Notes: generated by a model from the sequence alone, not told the origin. A stretch of 64,000 nucleotides of DNA from Pelagicoccus mobilis (GCF_016595505.1 NZ_JAENIL010000040.1:1-64000), one strand, 5' to 3'. Positions 1 to 8,549 are shown, counted from the first letter of the stretch. Translations and numbers: made by a program.

Positions 1-103
1 GCATCTCTCCAGCTTCGGCCCGCGTCAGTCTTTCCCTCTGAATTTTACGCTTTCGGGAAAGCGGTCCGTTTCTTGCCCCTTTGGGCAACAGCCCGCGGAG
101 CAT
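1..103 (-). CDS. Possible 5' end of a minus-strand gene running off the left edge
   Basis: On the minus strand an ATG at 103-101 opens a reading frame without stop to the window edge (34 codons). The predicted peptide is very basic (it contains KRKIQRERLTRAEAG). An AGGAGG lies three bases before the ATG, closer than ideal but one of the better Shine-Dalgarno-like strings in this window. The family is not recognised. A 34-codon open frame could occur by chance, so this is only a candidate. Confidence 0.25.
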   Translation of the reverse strand, partial: MLRGLLPKGARNGPLSRKRKIQRERLTRAEAGEM

Positions 104-171
104 TGCCCTCCTGCGCACAGCGTATAGGCTTAAGTTGACGCCAATATGCATTGCGAAGAGCAATTGAAGCT

Positions 172-226
172 GTAGGTCGCCGCGTCGAGGCGACAAAAGA
201 ATGGCAGGTCAGTGCCCTGCCCTACA
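172..226. repeat. REP-like palindromic repeat, family A copy 1
   Basis: Starts GTAGGTCGCCGCG, contains a GTCGCC/GGCGAC hairpin, then GGCAGGTCAGTGCCCTGCC and ends CCTACA, so the two ends are also complementary (GTAGG/CCTAC). Closely matching copies occur at 651-705, 5013-5066 and 31585-31641. Confidence 0.85.
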
Positions 227-328
227 ACGGACGATACGGAAACGAAGGTGGTTTTCGTTTGGTTGGAAAGAACGAGGTAGGGTTCGGGCCCGTCCCGAAC
301 CTTTTTGCAGTTACCTCTACCCTATTCT

Positions 329-358
329 CAAGGCGTGGCACGGCGGCCCCGCCCTACC
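329..358. repeat. REP-like element, family D copy 1
   Basis: The string AAGGCGTGGCACGGCG followed by CCCCGCCCTACC matches, with about three differences over 29 bases, the reverse complement of the element at 20007-20035. It shares the CCCTAC end with family A. Confidence 0.65.
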
Positions 359-462
359 TACAGACAAGGTAGCGTCCGTGGGCGCTTTCGCTTTGTCGCT
401 TGGGCTCTTGTGGTCATGTCGCCTTTAGCTCGGTAGCTCGGTAGTCCCTAGCGGACATCTTC

Positions 463-500
463 AAAAAAAACAAAGCCCGTCGAAAGCGACGGGCTCTTTT
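463..500 (-). terminator. Rho-independent terminator, probably for the rml group
   Basis: Perfect 9-bp stem AGCCCGTCG / CGACGGGCT with an AAAG loop at 474-495. On the minus strand it is followed by a T-rich tract (complement of the A run at 463-474); on the plus strand by CTTTT, so it may act both ways. Confidence 0.6.
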
Positions 501-650
501 ATTAAGACTTGGCGTTCTTAGCGGCCCCAGGACCTTGTTATCATGTCACTCCGTTCGGTAGCAGTTCAAACCTACTTCACCAAAACACATTCCGTGCACA
601 GCTGTGTAATCTGTGCTTCTAAACAATCTCTTCGCTCATCACAGCACTTT

Positions 651-705
651 GTAGGTCGCCGCGTCGAGGCGACAAAAATAAGGCAGGTCACCCCCCTGCC
701 CTACA
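651..705. repeat. REP-like palindromic repeat, family A copy 2
   Basis: Same structure as the copy at 172-226: GTAGGTCGCCGCGTCGAGG, then a GGCAGG...CCTGCC hairpin, ending CCTACA. It is followed directly by the inverted repeat at 711-780. Confidence 0.85.
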
Positions 706-710
706 GTGTG

Positions 711-780
711 GTAGCGGCCATCGTCCTCGATGGCCATTTGGAATTAACGTTATGTGACCATCGGAGACGATGGTCGCTAC
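711..780. repeat. Long inverted repeat GTAGCGGCCATCGTC
   Basis: Left arm starts GTAGCGGCCATCGTC and right arm ends GACGATGGTCGCTAC. The arms are complementary apart from one G/T-type difference, and each arm carries a smaller hairpin (GGCCATCG/CGATGGCC on the left). Confidence 0.75.
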
Positions 781-814
781 CAATGTTACTTCCACAGAAC
801 ATGTAAACACACAC

Positions 815-846
815 AAAGCCCGTCGAAAGCGAAGGGCTTTTTTAAA
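815..846. terminator. Second terminator-like hairpin, imperfect copy of the one at 474-495
   Basis: Stem AAAGCCCGTCG / CGAAGGGCTTT with an AAAG loop and one mismatch, followed on the plus strand by a T run. It differs from the hairpin at 474-495 by a single base in the stem, which suggests local duplication. It lies just beyond the rmlA stop codon. Confidence 0.5.
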
Positions 847-879
847 AGCTTACGTTTTTGGCGAACTTGGCGGTTCAAC

Positions 880-1761
880 CTACTTAACCAACTGCCTGAG
901 GTACGTAGCGTAGCTCGTCTTGCCCAAGAACTGGATACGTTCTTCAAGCTGTTCGCTAGTAAGCCAGCCGTTCTCATATCCAATCCCTTCCAAACAGGCC
1001 ATCTTAAGACCTTGGCGTTCTTCGAGAACTTGTACGAATTGGCCGGCTTCCATGAGATTCTTGTGAGTTCCCGTATCCAACCATGCAGTACCACGGCCGA
1101 GCAGTTCCACATTCAAGTCACCTTGCTCCAAATAGTTACGGTTGAGGTCTGTGATCTCGAGTTCACCGCGAGCTGATGGCTTTACCTGTTTCGCAAACTC
1201 AACAACTCGCTCATCGTAGAAATAAAGACCTGGCACCGCATAGTTCGACTTAGGCTGTTCCGGCTTCTCCTCGATAGAAATAACCTTTCCAGTTGGATCG
1301 AACTCCACAACACCATAGGCGGTTGGGTTCGCTACATTGTATCCAAAAATAGTGGAACCGTCTTTGCGATCGTCAGCGCTCTTGAGCGTACGTACGAGCT
1401 CGTGACCATAGAACAAGTTATCTCCCAGCACCAATGCAGCAGGAGCTCCATCAAGAAACTCCTCACCGATCAGAAATGCCTGAGCAAGGCCGTCCGGACT
1501 CGGCTGCACTTCGTAGCTGAAGTTGACTCCAAAGGCGGAACCATCACCGAGCAGGCGCTCAAACAGAGGCGTATCCTGCGGCGTTGAAATGATCAAAATG
1601 TCCTTAATCCCAGCCAGCATAAGCAGAGAGATAGGATAGTAGATCATCGGCTTGTCATAGATCGGCATCAACTGTTTGGATACCGCAATCGTACAGGGAT
1701 AAAGACGTGTTCCAGAACCACCCGCCAGGACGATTCCTTTTCTTGGTTTCGAAGAAGACAT
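880..1761 (-). CDS. rmlA: Glucose-1-phosphate thymidylyltransferase
   Basis: Makes dTDP-glucose from glucose 1-phosphate and dTTP, the first step of dTDP-L-rhamnose synthesis in the cytoplasm. The 293-residue length is that of RmlA. Visible hallmarks are the nucleotide-binding loop [11 protein letters not shown] (residues 12-22), the conserved lysine in [12 protein letters not shown] (residues 28-39), the metal-binding GDN (113-115) and IEEKP near residue 160. It is the last gene of the minus-strand order wza-like, rmlD-like, rmlB, rmlA, separated from rmlB by about 200 bp filled with repeat sequence, so it may have its own promoter. Family assignment is secure. Confidence 0.96.
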   Translation of the reverse strand: MSSSKPRKGIVLAGGSGTRLYPCTIAVSKQLMPIYDKPMIYYPISLLMLAGIKDILIISTPQDTPLFERLLGDGSAFGVNFSYEVQPSPDGLAQAFLIGEEFLDGAPAALVLGDNLFYGHELVRTLKSADDRKDGSTIFGYNVANPTAYGVVEFDPTGKVISIEEKPEQPKSNYAVPGLYFYDERVVEFAKQVKPSARGELEITDLNRNYLEQGDLNVELLGRGTAWLDTGTHKNLMEAGQFVQVLEERQGLKMACLEGIGYENGWLTSEQLEERIQFLGKTSYATYLRQLVK

Positions 1762-1782
1762 AGAAAAAGTGGGTTGTTTTTT

Positions 1783-1940
1783 GTTTTAACCGCTAAGGGC
1801 GCGAAGAATTTTCTTAACCACAGATTACACTGAGTACACAGATTCATCTAAGCTATAAACTAGACACAGATTACATTTCGGATACGGACTAACAAATTTC
1901 ACCTCTCCCCGTTCTGTGATTTCTGTGTGTTCTGTGGTCA
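1783..1940. repeat. Composite TTAACCGC/TTAACCAC intergenic repeat
   Basis: TTAACCGCTAAGGGCGCGAAG at 1786-1806 is followed by TTAACCACAGATTACACTG (from 1814). Near 1913-1940 a degenerate inverse copy appears (TCTGTGATTTCTGTGTG then GTTCTGTGGTCAA). Related units occur at 3078-3109, 3145-3179, 4773-4793, 4915-4932 and 5128-5160. Confidence 0.65.
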
Positions 1941-1959
1941 AACAATTAGAGCTTACAGG

Positions 1960-3066
1960 CTAAGCGTTTCCTAGGCGTTCGCGGGCATACTTCTTTTCGG
2001 CGATGTCGCGGCACCAATCTTGGTTATCGAGATACCACTGTACGGTTTTTCGGATACCGGAATCAAATGTCTCGGCAGGCACCCATCCACATTCCTTTTC
2101 GCTTCGCTCGCAGTTGATTGCGTAGCGACGGTCATGCCCAGGACGGTCCTTTACGTAGGTGATAAGATCCTCGTACTTTTCGATCCCTGCCTTCTGAGCG
2201 TTTTCGTTTTGGCCAACAGGAGCGAGCTCATCGAGAAGACCACAAATGCGTTTAACGATCTGAATATTCTCCATTTCGCTACGACCTCCAATACAGTAGG
2301 TCTCACCTAGATCGCCCTTCTCCAGAGCGGCTAAAATCCCAGTACAGTGGTCCTCAACAAAAAGCCAATCACGGATCTGCTTGCCGTCGCCGTAAATCGG
2401 CAATGGCTTCGCCTCAAGCGCGTTGAGGGTTACCAGCGGTATCAGCTTTTCTGGGAACTGGTACGGGCCGTAGTTATTGGAACAGTTCGTCGTTACGACC
2501 GGCATTCCGTAGGTATGGAAGTAAGCACGAACTAGAAAATCGCTAGACGCCTTGGATGCGGAATAAGGGCTGTTCGGTGCGTACGGGGTCGTCTCGCAAA
2601 AAGCGGGATCGTTGGGACCAAGCGTTCCGTAGACTTCGTCCGTTGAAACATGAAGGAATCGAAACGCGTCCTTCGCCTCGCCTTCAAGACCGGCCCAATG
2701 ATGACGAGCCGCCTCGAGCATCCTTAGCGTTCCAGTAACATTGGTTTCAATGAAGGGCTCAGGAGTATCGATCGAGCGGTCTACGTGGCTTTCTGCTGCG
2801 AAGTGTACAATTGAGTTTACCCCATGCTCTTTGATTAGAGAACTGATCGTATCCTGATCCAGGATACTGGTTTCTGAAAAAACATACGCATCAGAGCCAG
2901 CAAGATCGCTCAGGTTAGCTGGATTGCCCGCATAGGTGAGCGAATCGACATTTACGATACGATCAAAGCCCTTCTCCTTGAGGAGCTTCGCGTCATCGCG
3001 TAGAAGCACGCGAACGAAATTAGAGCCAATGAAGCCGCAGCCTCCAGTAACGAGTATTGAATTCAT
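1960..3066 (-). CDS. rmlB: dTDP-glucose 4,6-dehydratase
   Basis: Converts dTDP-glucose to dTDP-4-keto-6-deoxyglucose with tightly bound NAD, the second step of dTDP-rhamnose synthesis. The extended-SDR Rossmann motif VTGGCGFIGSNF begins at residue 6, the family-typical TDE triad is at about 142-144 and the catalytic YSASK at about 168-172. An in-frame start lies seven codons upstream at 3087, but the ATG at 3066 puts the first strand of the Rossmann fold at residue 3, as in other RmlB proteins. About 368 residues, normal length. The upstream gap to the RmlD-like gene contains a TTAACCRC repeat pair. Confidence 0.96.
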   Translation of the reverse strand: MNSILVTGGCGFIGSNFVRVLLRDDAKLLKEKGFDRIVNVDSLTYAGNPANLSDLAGSDAYVFSETSILDQDTISSLIKEHGVNSIVHFAAESHVDRSIDTPEPFIETNVTGTLRMLEAARHHWAGLEGEAKDAFRFLHVSTDEVYGTLGPNDPAFCETTPYAPNSPYSASKASSDFLVRAYFHTYGMPVVTTNCSNNYGPYQFPEKLIPLVTLNALEAKPLPIYGDGKQIRDWLFVEDHCTGILAALEKGDLGETYCIGGRSEMENIQIVKRICGLLDELAPVGQNENAQKAGIEKYEDLITYVKDRPGHDRRYAINCERSEKECGWVPAETFDSGIRKTVQWYLDNQDWCRDIAEKKYARERLGNA

Positions 3067-3077
3067 GATGTCATTTT

Positions 3078-3179
3078 TTAACCACAAAGGACGCGAAGGT
3101 CACTAAGAGGTTCTGGGATTTATTGATGTAGAATCTAATCTCTAAAGAACTTAGAGCACTTAGCGATCTTCGCGGTTAA
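3078..3179. repeat. Inverted TTAACCRC repeat pair between rmlB and the RmlD-like gene
   Basis: TTAACCACAAAGGACGCGAAG begins at 3078 and an inverse copy (CTTAGCGATCTTCGCGGTTAA) ends at 3179. The second copy overlaps the stop codon of the RmlD-like gene (3176-3178). Confidence 0.65.
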
Positions 3180-4102
3180 TTAGCAGCTTTCTGCCAGTTT
3201 TTCAGCGACCATTCGAGGGCTTCCTCGACAGGACGCATGATCACACCTGCATCCTTGAGCTTGTTTTCGTCTAGTACGCAGTTCGAGCGCGGAGTCTTGG
3301 CAGCCTTTGACATGAAATCAGCTTCATCCGCAAAGAACTGGAACTCCTTGTTGTTTACGCCACTTTTCTTGATGAGATCCACAACTTGAGAAGTGGTCAC
3401 CGCACCCGGGTTTGTTACGTTGTAGATCCCGTAAGGAACGTCCTTTTCATAGCACTCGAAACAAGCAGTCACGAAATCCTCAAGCTGGCTCAGTGAATTG
3501 GTAGCCTGCAAAAGGGTTGCATAGCTTTGGACCTTCGTCAGGTAATTCCGAGGATTGTCAATGTGGTTAAAAGGTATCCGCAAACGCCATACATAACCTT
3601 CCGCCTCAGATTCGTGCTCCCAGGCCGGCCATTCGCCTTCTCCACGATCGACTTCACGGTAGCCGAGAACCTCTTCTCCTAAGGCTTTCGTCCCACTGTA
3701 AAACGAGCAAGGGGGCTTACGGAAAGAGAAGTTCGGAGCGTCATCCTCTTTCCATCCTCCACCTCCGGGGCGTTCGCCACCAAAGATACATCCGCTAGAA
3801 ACATGTCCCCAACCAATCGAAAGGTCAGAGCAAACTTCACGTATCACTCCTGGCAGTACGGCATTTCCGTCGAGACAGTTGCCTTTATCGAGCTCGCACG
3901 CATCCACATTTGGCTTACCGGTGTACCCCGCGCAATTCACAAGAAACTTCGCGCCGATCGCTCTGAGCGAATCAGAAAAGTCTTCTTTTGAACCATTCGC
4001 AATCTCGCGACCGCTCAGAGTTTTAAACTCTACGCCTTTGCTTTCGAGGAGAACGCGAAAGGCGGTTCCGACGTATCCAGTCGAACCTACAAGTGCTATC
4101 AT
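3176..4102 (-). CDS. RmlD-like NAD(P)-dependent sugar-nucleotide reductase/epimerase
   Basis: Extended SDR enzyme of 308 residues: nucleotide-binding GSTGYVG at residues 6-12, NCAGYTGKPNVDACE (56-70) typical of RmlD-like proteins, and the catalytic YSGTK at 135-139. It sits between a Wza-like export gene and rmlB, so a role as dTDP-4-dehydrorhamnose reductase or a related deoxysugar synthase is likely. It differs from textbook RmlD by a glycine-rich insert (RPGGGG, about residues 111-116). The substrate cannot be read from sequence. No Shine-Dalgarno is visible, and the stop codon lies inside a repeat unit. Spacing to the upstream gene is 26 bp, suggesting co-transcription. Confidence 0.82.
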   Translation of the reverse strand: MIALVGSTGYVGTAFRVLLESKGVEFKTLSGREIANGSKEDFSDSLRAIGAKFLVNCAGYTGKPNVDACELDKGNCLDGNAVLPGVIREVCSDLSIGWGHVSSGCIFGGERPGGGGWKEDDAPNFSFRKPPCSFYSGTKALGEEVLGYREVDRGEGEWPAWEHESEAEGYVWRLRIPFNHIDNPRNYLTKVQSYATLLQATNSLSQLEDFVTACFECYEKDVPYGIYNVTNPGAVTTSQVVDLIKKSGVNNKEFQFFADEADFMSKAAKTPRSNCVLDENKLKDAGVIMRPVEEALEWSLKNWQKAAN

Positions 4103-4128
4103 ATTAAGGAGGATTAGATTAAATGAGT

Positions 4129-4758
4129 CTACCAGACACGCTGGGGGATGGAGACGATGTCGTACGATTCGAGCACGAAGGCTCCGTCTTTCTTGCCATC
4201 GATCACTGCAGCGAGATCGAGCTCGAAATGCTGGTACTTGTCACCTTGCCGGCGGATCACCACTACCGACTTCATCTTACCCGTGACTTTGTTTATGCCA
4301 CCCGCCGCAATAATCGCTTCTAAAACAGAAAGCTGACGGAATGAGCGTATGATCCCAGGGCTCATCACCTCTCCTTCGAGGTAATAGGTGAAGTGCGATT
4401 CGACCACAGTCACCATCACCTCATTGGATACCAGCTGGTTTTCGAATTTATCAGCTAAGAATGATTCTAGCTCGCTCGGGGTTTTGCCTGCGGCAACCAC
4501 CTCGCCCACGATTGGAACCGAGATCACGCCGTCACGACGAACCTGAATGTCCGCATCCAGCTCTGGAGCTCCCGGAAACGTGATGCGCAACTGGTCTTCA
4601 GCCTGCAAAATGAACTTTTCGAGCGGCTCACCTTCGTCCACCTGGGCGGATGAAAAAGAGATTGAAGCCACACAAAGAGCCGAGATCAGGAAAATTCGCA
4701 CGAGTGAAAGCCGCTTCAACGCTAGCTCACCCGGCACAAGGAGGGATCGGTAATTCAT
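4129..4758 (-). CDS. Wza-family polysaccharide export protein
   Basis: Periplasmic/outer-membrane protein of 209 residues with an N-terminal hydrophobic segment at about residues 19-37 ending FSSAQ. It is followed by a Poly_export domain (LQAEDQLRITFPGAPELDAD, then a strand-rich stretch with DGVISVPIVGEV) and an SLBB-type domain (about 127-209, with YYLEGEVMSPG and AAGGI). Such proteins form or support the secretion channel for capsule or exopolysaccharide. It is shorter than Wza (about 380 residues) and has one SLBB domain, like many small exporters near sugar genes. First gene of the minus-strand dTDP-sugar group. No lipobox cysteine is obvious, so it may be periplasmic. Confidence 0.88.
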   Translation of the reverse strand: MNYRSLLVPGELALKRLSLVRIFLISALCVASISFSSAQVDEGEPLEKFILQAEDQLRITFPGAPELDADIQVRRDGVISVPIVGEVVAAGKTPSELESFLADKFENQLVSNEVMVTVVESHFTYYLEGEVMSPGIIRSFRQLSVLEAIIAAGGINKVTGKMKSVVVIRRQGDKYQHFELDLAAVIDGKKDGAFVLESYDIVSIPQRVW

Positions 4759-5159
4759 AATTTATTTCAGACTAACCGCTAAGGGAACGGCGCAATCCCA
4801 CCTGACTTAAATCCCTCATTCAAGAAGAAAGCCCTAGGGGGTTTACTTGCAGTGAAGATATAGCGGAATCTTTGCGTCCGCAATCAGGGTTTCCTGCAAT
4901 AAAGGAGAAATGGCTTAACCGCGAAGAATCGGACTTCGGATGAAGCTACGACCGGGAGACTGCAAAGTTCGCAGAGGAATTACTGATTGGGGATGCAAAT
5001 GCGAATCCGACTGTAGGTCGCCGCGGGAGGCGACAAAACGATGGCAGGTCAGCGCCCTGCCCTACAGTAGCTACAGGGTAAACTTTCCCTAGAGCCATGA
5101 AAGCCGACGGGATATTTGAGCTCACAAAACTTCGCGATCTTAGAGCCCTTAGCGGTTAA
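4759..5159. other. Intergenic region with repeats, no gene seen
   Basis: Between the Wza-like gene and the tkt terminator there is no credible reading frame. It contains TTAACCGC-type units at 4773-4793, 4915-4932 and 5128-5160 and a family A REP copy at 5013-5066. A promoter for the export/rml group should lie near 4760-4900 but no convincing -35/-10 pair is visible. Confidence 0.6.
5013..5066. repeat. REP-like palindromic repeat, family A copy 3
   Basis: GTAGGTCGCCGCGGGAGGCGAC followed by the GGCAGG...CCTGCC hairpin and CCTACA. Same organisation as the copies at 172-226 and 651-705, with small changes in the first hairpin loop. Confidence 0.85.
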
Positions 5160-5197
5160 CAAAAAAATCCCCGGACGCGTGATGCATCCGGGGATTC
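5158..5197 (-). terminator. Rho-independent terminator of tkt
   Basis: Ten-base stem AATCCCCGGA / TCCGGGGATT (5166-5175 and 5187-5196). On the minus strand it is followed by a run of seven T residues. It lies about 26 bp past the transketolase stop. Confidence 0.88.
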
Positions 5198-5222
5198 GGA
5201 AGTTGTCGTTTTACGATGTCGT

Positions 5223-7196
5223 CTACTTCGCGGCAGCTACGATGTTCGCAGCGCTCATTCCCAGGATCTCCATAACGGTGTCGCCAGGAGCGCTGATACC
5301 AAAGCGATCGATACCGATCACCTTGCCTTCAGTTCCAACGTACTTGTACCAGAGACCAGACACTCCTGCTTCGATAGCGATACGCTTGCTGCAAGCCGCT
5401 GGAAGCACGGACTCCTTGTACTCATCAGACTGAGCATCAAAACGGAGCATGGATGGCATAGACACGACGCGCGTTCCTGCACCGAGCTCTTCAGCCGCCT
5501 CAACCGCATGCTGAAGCTCAGATCCGGTCGCAATGATGATGGTTTCGAGATCAGCAGTCTCCTTCTTGATGACATAACCACCCTTGAGAACACCGTGACG
5601 ACGTTCGCTCGCAGATACCGTATTGATGTTCGGGATGTTTTGGCGAGTGAGCGAAAGCATCGTTGGACCTGAGAGACGCTCCATAGCCGCCACGAAGGCA
5701 CCCGCTGTTTCTTCTGCGTCACCAGGACGGATAACGTCGAGGTTTGGAATTACGCGGAGACCGGAAACCGTTTCAACGGGTTGGTGAGTTGGGCCATCTT
5801 CCCCAACTCCGACAGAATCGTGAGTGAAGATGTAGATCGTTGGAAGATTCGCGAGAGCAGCCAAACGAATGGATGGACGGCAGTAGTCAGCGAAAACCAT
5901 GAAAGTCGCACCGGATGCACGGAATATTCCGTCGTAAGCGATACCGTTCATAAGGGCACCCATCGCATGCTCACGAATACCGAAGAGCAAGTTACGGCCG
6001 GTTTCGTTTCCGGGAAGGAAGTCTCCTCCGTCCTTGATGTAGTTCTTGGTAGAACCGTGAAGGTCAGCGGAACCGGAAATCAACTCAGGGCGAGCTTGAG
6101 CAATTGGCTGAAGAACAGTGGAACCAGAGCCACGGGTCGCAACCTTTGCATCCTCCGCAGACTCAGGGATAGCCGCGAAAAGCTCTTCGACATCAACTGG
6201 AGCGGCCGCACCAGCTTCGAGTTGAGCGGCAAGCTCTGCGTTTGCCCCCTTCCACGCATTGTACGTTTCGAGCCATGCGTTGTAGGCCTCGACGCGCGCG
6301 GCCTTCTTGGCAGCGAAGAAATCGCGAACATCCTCAGAAACATAGAACGTTTCTTCCGGAAGACCGAGACCCTTGCGAGCGCCTTCAGCGAACTTCGCGC
6401 CGCCTTCACCATGGCCAGCACTTGTGCCAGCGACTTCTGGAATACCGCGACCAATCTCGGTCTTACAGATAATCATCTGCGGCTTGCCGGTGGCGGCCTT
6501 TGCATTGGCGTAGGCTTCTGCAACAGCGTCGAGATCGTGTCCATCGATCGTTAAAACGTCCCAGCCCATCGCCACGTAGCGAGCAGCCGTATCCTCGGAC
6601 TGGCTTTTGTCAGCCATCGCATCGAGGGTCACATCGTTTGAATCGTAGAAAAGAATCAGGTTATCGAGCTTGAGGTGGCCAGCGAGTGCAGAGGCCTCCT
6701 GAGCGACACCCTCTTGTAAACAGCCATCACCAGCGAGAACCACGATATTGTTGTCGATAATCGTGTGCTCAGCCGTGTTGAACTTGGCCGCAGCCATCTT
6801 TCCAGAAATCGCAAAACCAACACCGTTGCCAACACCCTGACCAAGCGGGCCAGTTGTACACTCCACACCTGGAGTCTCCATATACTCTGGGTGCCCTGGA
6901 GTCTTGGAGTGGAGTTGACGGAAATTCTTAACCTCGTCGAGAGAGAGATCGAAGCCAGCAAGGTGCAGCCAGCTGTAGATAAACATTGAACCGTGTCCTG
7001 CAGAGAGGATAAAGCGGTCGCGATTTACCCAACGCGGTTCGTCGGGATTGATGCTCAAAGCGTCGCCAAAGAGGACGGAACCGATTTCGGCCGTACCGAG
7101 CGGAAGGCCGAGGTGGCCTGAGGAACAGGCATGGATCGCGTCGATCGCGAGTCCACGGGCTTGGGTAGCTGCTTTCTGTAGGAGTTCTTTATTCAT
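5223..7196 (-). CDS. tkt: Transketolase
   Basis: Thiamine-diphosphate enzyme that moves two-carbon units between sugar phosphates in the pentose phosphate pathway (cytoplasm). 657 residues, normal length. It shows the N-terminal HxxSGHLG-like segment (about 22-30), SAGHGS (65-70), TTGPLGQG (114-121) and the ThDP motif GDGCLQEG...N (156-163 to about 187). The central pyrimidine-binding domain carries GIREHAMGA and the conserved [16 protein letters not shown]. It is transcribed alone on the minus strand, with its own terminator downstream. Confidence 0.97.
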   Translation of the reverse strand: MNKELLQKAATQARGLAIDAIHACSSGHLGLPLGTAEIGSVLFGDALSINPDEPRWVNRDRFILSAGHGSMFIYSWLHLAGFDLSLDEVKNFRQLHSKTPGHPEYMETPGVECTTGPLGQGVGNGVGFAISGKMAAAKFNTAEHTIIDNNIVVLAGDGCLQEGVAQEASALAGHLKLDNLILFYDSNDVTLDAMADKSQSEDTAARYVAMGWDVLTIDGHDLDAVAEAYANAKAATGKPQMIICKTEIGRGIPEVAGTSAGHGEGGAKFAEGARKGLGLPEETFYVSEDVRDFFAAKKAARVEAYNAWLETYNAWKGANAELAAQLEAGAAAPVDVEELFAAIPESAEDAKVATRGSGSTVLQPIAQARPELISGSADLHGSTKNYIKDGGDFLPGNETGRNLLFGIREHAMGALMNGIAYDGIFRASGATFMVFADYCRPSIRLAALANLPTIYIFTHDSVGVGEDGPTHQPVETVSGLRVIPNLDVIRPGDAEETAGAFVAAMERLSGPTMLSLTRQNIPNINTVSASERRHGVLKGGYVIKKETADLETIIIATGSELQHAVEAAEELGAGTRVVSMPSMLRFDAQSDEYKESVLPAACSKRIAIEAGVSGLWYKYVGTEGKVIGIDRFGISAPGDTVMEILGMSAANIVAAAK

Positions 7197-7370
7197 ATCA
7201 GAATTCGAGGGTGAATCTTTTCCCTAGATGGAGACCGACGAGCATCCGCGCCGAGTCAGGGGTTTCAAGTCTCAAGGAGGTAAAGATTCTAAACCGTTGC
7301 GCTAAATACAGACTTGAAGCCACTCGAATGAACTCCCCTCAGCGGAAACCCGAATTTCGGTAATGAAAAT

Positions 7371-7446
7371 GTAGCGCGGTGCTTTAGCCCGCGACCGCTA
7401 TGCAGGATCAACCGAATCGACGACGCGGGCTAAAGCGCCGCGCTAC
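7371..7446. repeat. 76-bp inverted repeat with 23-base arms (family E)
   Basis: Left arm 7371-7393 (GTAGCGCGGTGCTTTAGCC then CGCG) is complementary to right arm 7424-7446 apart from one position. The spacer carries CCGCTATGCAGGATC (7395-7409), a string repeated with one change in the element at 13681-13759. Confidence 0.85.
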
Positions 7447-7453
7447 GAAACAC

Positions 7454-7482
7454 AAAAAAGCCGCCCCAGTTCGGGACGGCTT
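7454..7482 (-). terminator. Rho-independent terminator of the rpsP-trmD-rplS operon
   Basis: On the minus strand a GCCGTCCC / GGGGCGGC stem with a GAACT loop is followed by six T residues. It starts about 27 bp after the rplS stop. Confidence 0.85.
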
Positions 7483-7509
7483 CTTAAAAATTCAATTTGG
7501 AGAACCAGA

Positions 7510-7875
7510 TTAGTGGTTGCCCTTCGCGAGGCGCTTTTCCTTAACCTGCATCGCCTTCTTACCGACGAGGTCACGGAGGTAGTACATGCGAGCACGCATT
7601 GTCTTGGACTCCTTGTCCACTTCGATCTTGGAAACGAGTGGGCTGTGAACTGGGAACACCTTTTCAACGCCTTCACCGTAGGAGATACGACGAACCGTGA
7701 ATGTGCGGTTGATGCCAGATCCCTTGAGAGCGATAACGATGCCAGAGAAAATCTGGATACGCTCCTTGCCACCTTCAACAACACGGGTGTGTACCTTTAC
7801 ACCGTCTCCAACCTTGAAAGGGGTGACGTCGTCCTTGAGGTGCTCTTTTGTTACTTCGTTTACTACTGCGTTCAT
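7510..7875 (-). CDS. rplS: 50S ribosomal protein L19
   Basis: Ribosomal protein at the 30S-50S interface. The frame is open to 7941, but the ATG at 7875 is preceded by AGAGGA at good spacing and overlaps the trmD stop by four bases (ATGA), the usual coupled arrangement. It gives about 121 residues, the normal L19 length. Conserved L19 segments are GDGVKVHTRVVEGGKERIQ, FSGIVIALKGSG, FTVRRISYGEGVEKVFP and the C-terminal basic RARMYYLRDLVGKKA. Last gene of the operon before a terminator. Confidence 0.97.
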   Translation of the reverse strand: MNAVVNEVTKEHLKDDVTPFKVGDGVKVHTRVVEGGKERIQIFSGIVIALKGSGINRTFTVRRISYGEGVEKVFPVHSPLVSKIEVDKESKTMRARMYYLRDLVGKKAMQVKEKRLAKGNH

Positions 7876-8549
7876 GGTGAATCCTCTAATAAATCTGGTC
7901 TGCGTTTTCGCGTTCTTTCCAATCGTTCCCGCTGCCGCCACTTGTCGATTTCTGCGTGGTTTCCAGAGAGAAGAACCTCCGGAATGGGCATGTTTCTGAA
8001 CACCGCTGGGCGCGTGAATTGTGGAAAGTCGAGCAAGTTGTCTTGGAAGCTTTCGTTAGTCAATGACTTTTCTTCCCCTAAAAATCCGGGCAAAAAGCGG
8101 CTCAAACAGTCGATCAGAACCGCGGCCGCCAGGGTTCCATTGGTGAGCACGTAATCCCCGATGCTCACCTCTTGATCGATGAGATTCTCCCGCACCCGGT
8201 CATCGATTCCTTCGTAGTGGCCGCTGACCAGAAGGAGTCGCTTCTTTTTGGCGAGCCCTCTCGCCAGTTCCGGAGTCAGTGGATCCCCGTCCGGCGCGAG
8301 ATAGATCCGATGCGTGTCGGGAGTTTGGATTTCCTCAATCGCATCGAAGAGCGGTTCGGGCATCAGCACCATCCCTGCCCCACCCCCAAACGGGCGGTCA
8401 TCCACCTGGTTGTGCTTCCCCTTGGACCAATCCCGGAGATTGTGCACATCCACATCGAGAATTTCATTCTTCACTCCACGCCCGATCATGCTCTCGGACA
8501 GGAATCCATCGAGCATCTGGGGAAACAGTGTGAGAACATCGATCTTCAT
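7872..8549 (-). CDS. trmD: tRNA (guanine-37 N1)-methyltransferase
   Basis: SAM-dependent SPOUT methyltransferase that makes m1G37 in tRNAs and prevents frameshifting. 225 residues. It begins KIDVLTLFPQMLDGF, has DDRPFGGGAGMVL (about 50-62), the knot-forming LLLVSGHYEGIDDRV (about 106-120) and SIGDYVLTNGTLAA (130-143), all diagnostic. It is flanked by rpsP upstream and overlaps rplS by four bases. The gene rimM, which usually separates rpsP and trmD, is absent here. Confidence 0.97.
   Translation of the reverse strand: MKIDVLTLFPQMLDGFLSESMIGRGVKNEILDVDVHNLRDWSKGKHNQVDDRPFGGGAGMVLMPEPLFDAIEEIQTPDTHRIYLAPDGDPLTPELARGLAKKKRLLLVSGHYEGIDDRVRENLIDQEVSIGDYVLTNGTLAAAVLIDCLSRFLPGFLGEEKSLTNESFQDNLLDFPQFTRPAVFRNMPIPEVLLSGNHAEIDKWRQRERLERTRKRRPDLLEDSP

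Larger units (their letters stand above)
104..879. other. Long intergenic region, no convincing gene
   Basis: Short open frames here (for example 543-806) are assembled from palindromic repeats and do not resemble proteins. The stretch holds two copies of the GTAGGTCGCCGCG repeat (172-226, 651-705), a GGCGTGGCACGGCG-type element (329-358), a long inverted repeat (711-780) and two related terminator-like hairpins (about 463-500 and 815-846). It lies downstream of the rml genes and looks like a repeat landing zone. Confidence 0.7.
7197..7509. other. Intergenic region between rplS and tkt
   Basis: No gene seen. It contains the long inverted repeat at 7371-7446 and the rplS terminator at 7454-7482. 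The tkt promoter is expected in 7200-7350 but cannot be assigned with confidence. Confidence 0.6.

Noticed and set aside
543-806. Open frame of 87 codons in the left intergenic region
   Set aside because: Built from REP-like repeats and has no protein features.
4123-4323. Plus-strand 66-codon frame with a good AAGGAGG at 4106-4112 inside the Wza-like gene
   Set aside because: Wholly antisense to a well-supported gene, with no protein-like features; the Shine-Dalgarno match is the complement of the intergenic spacer.
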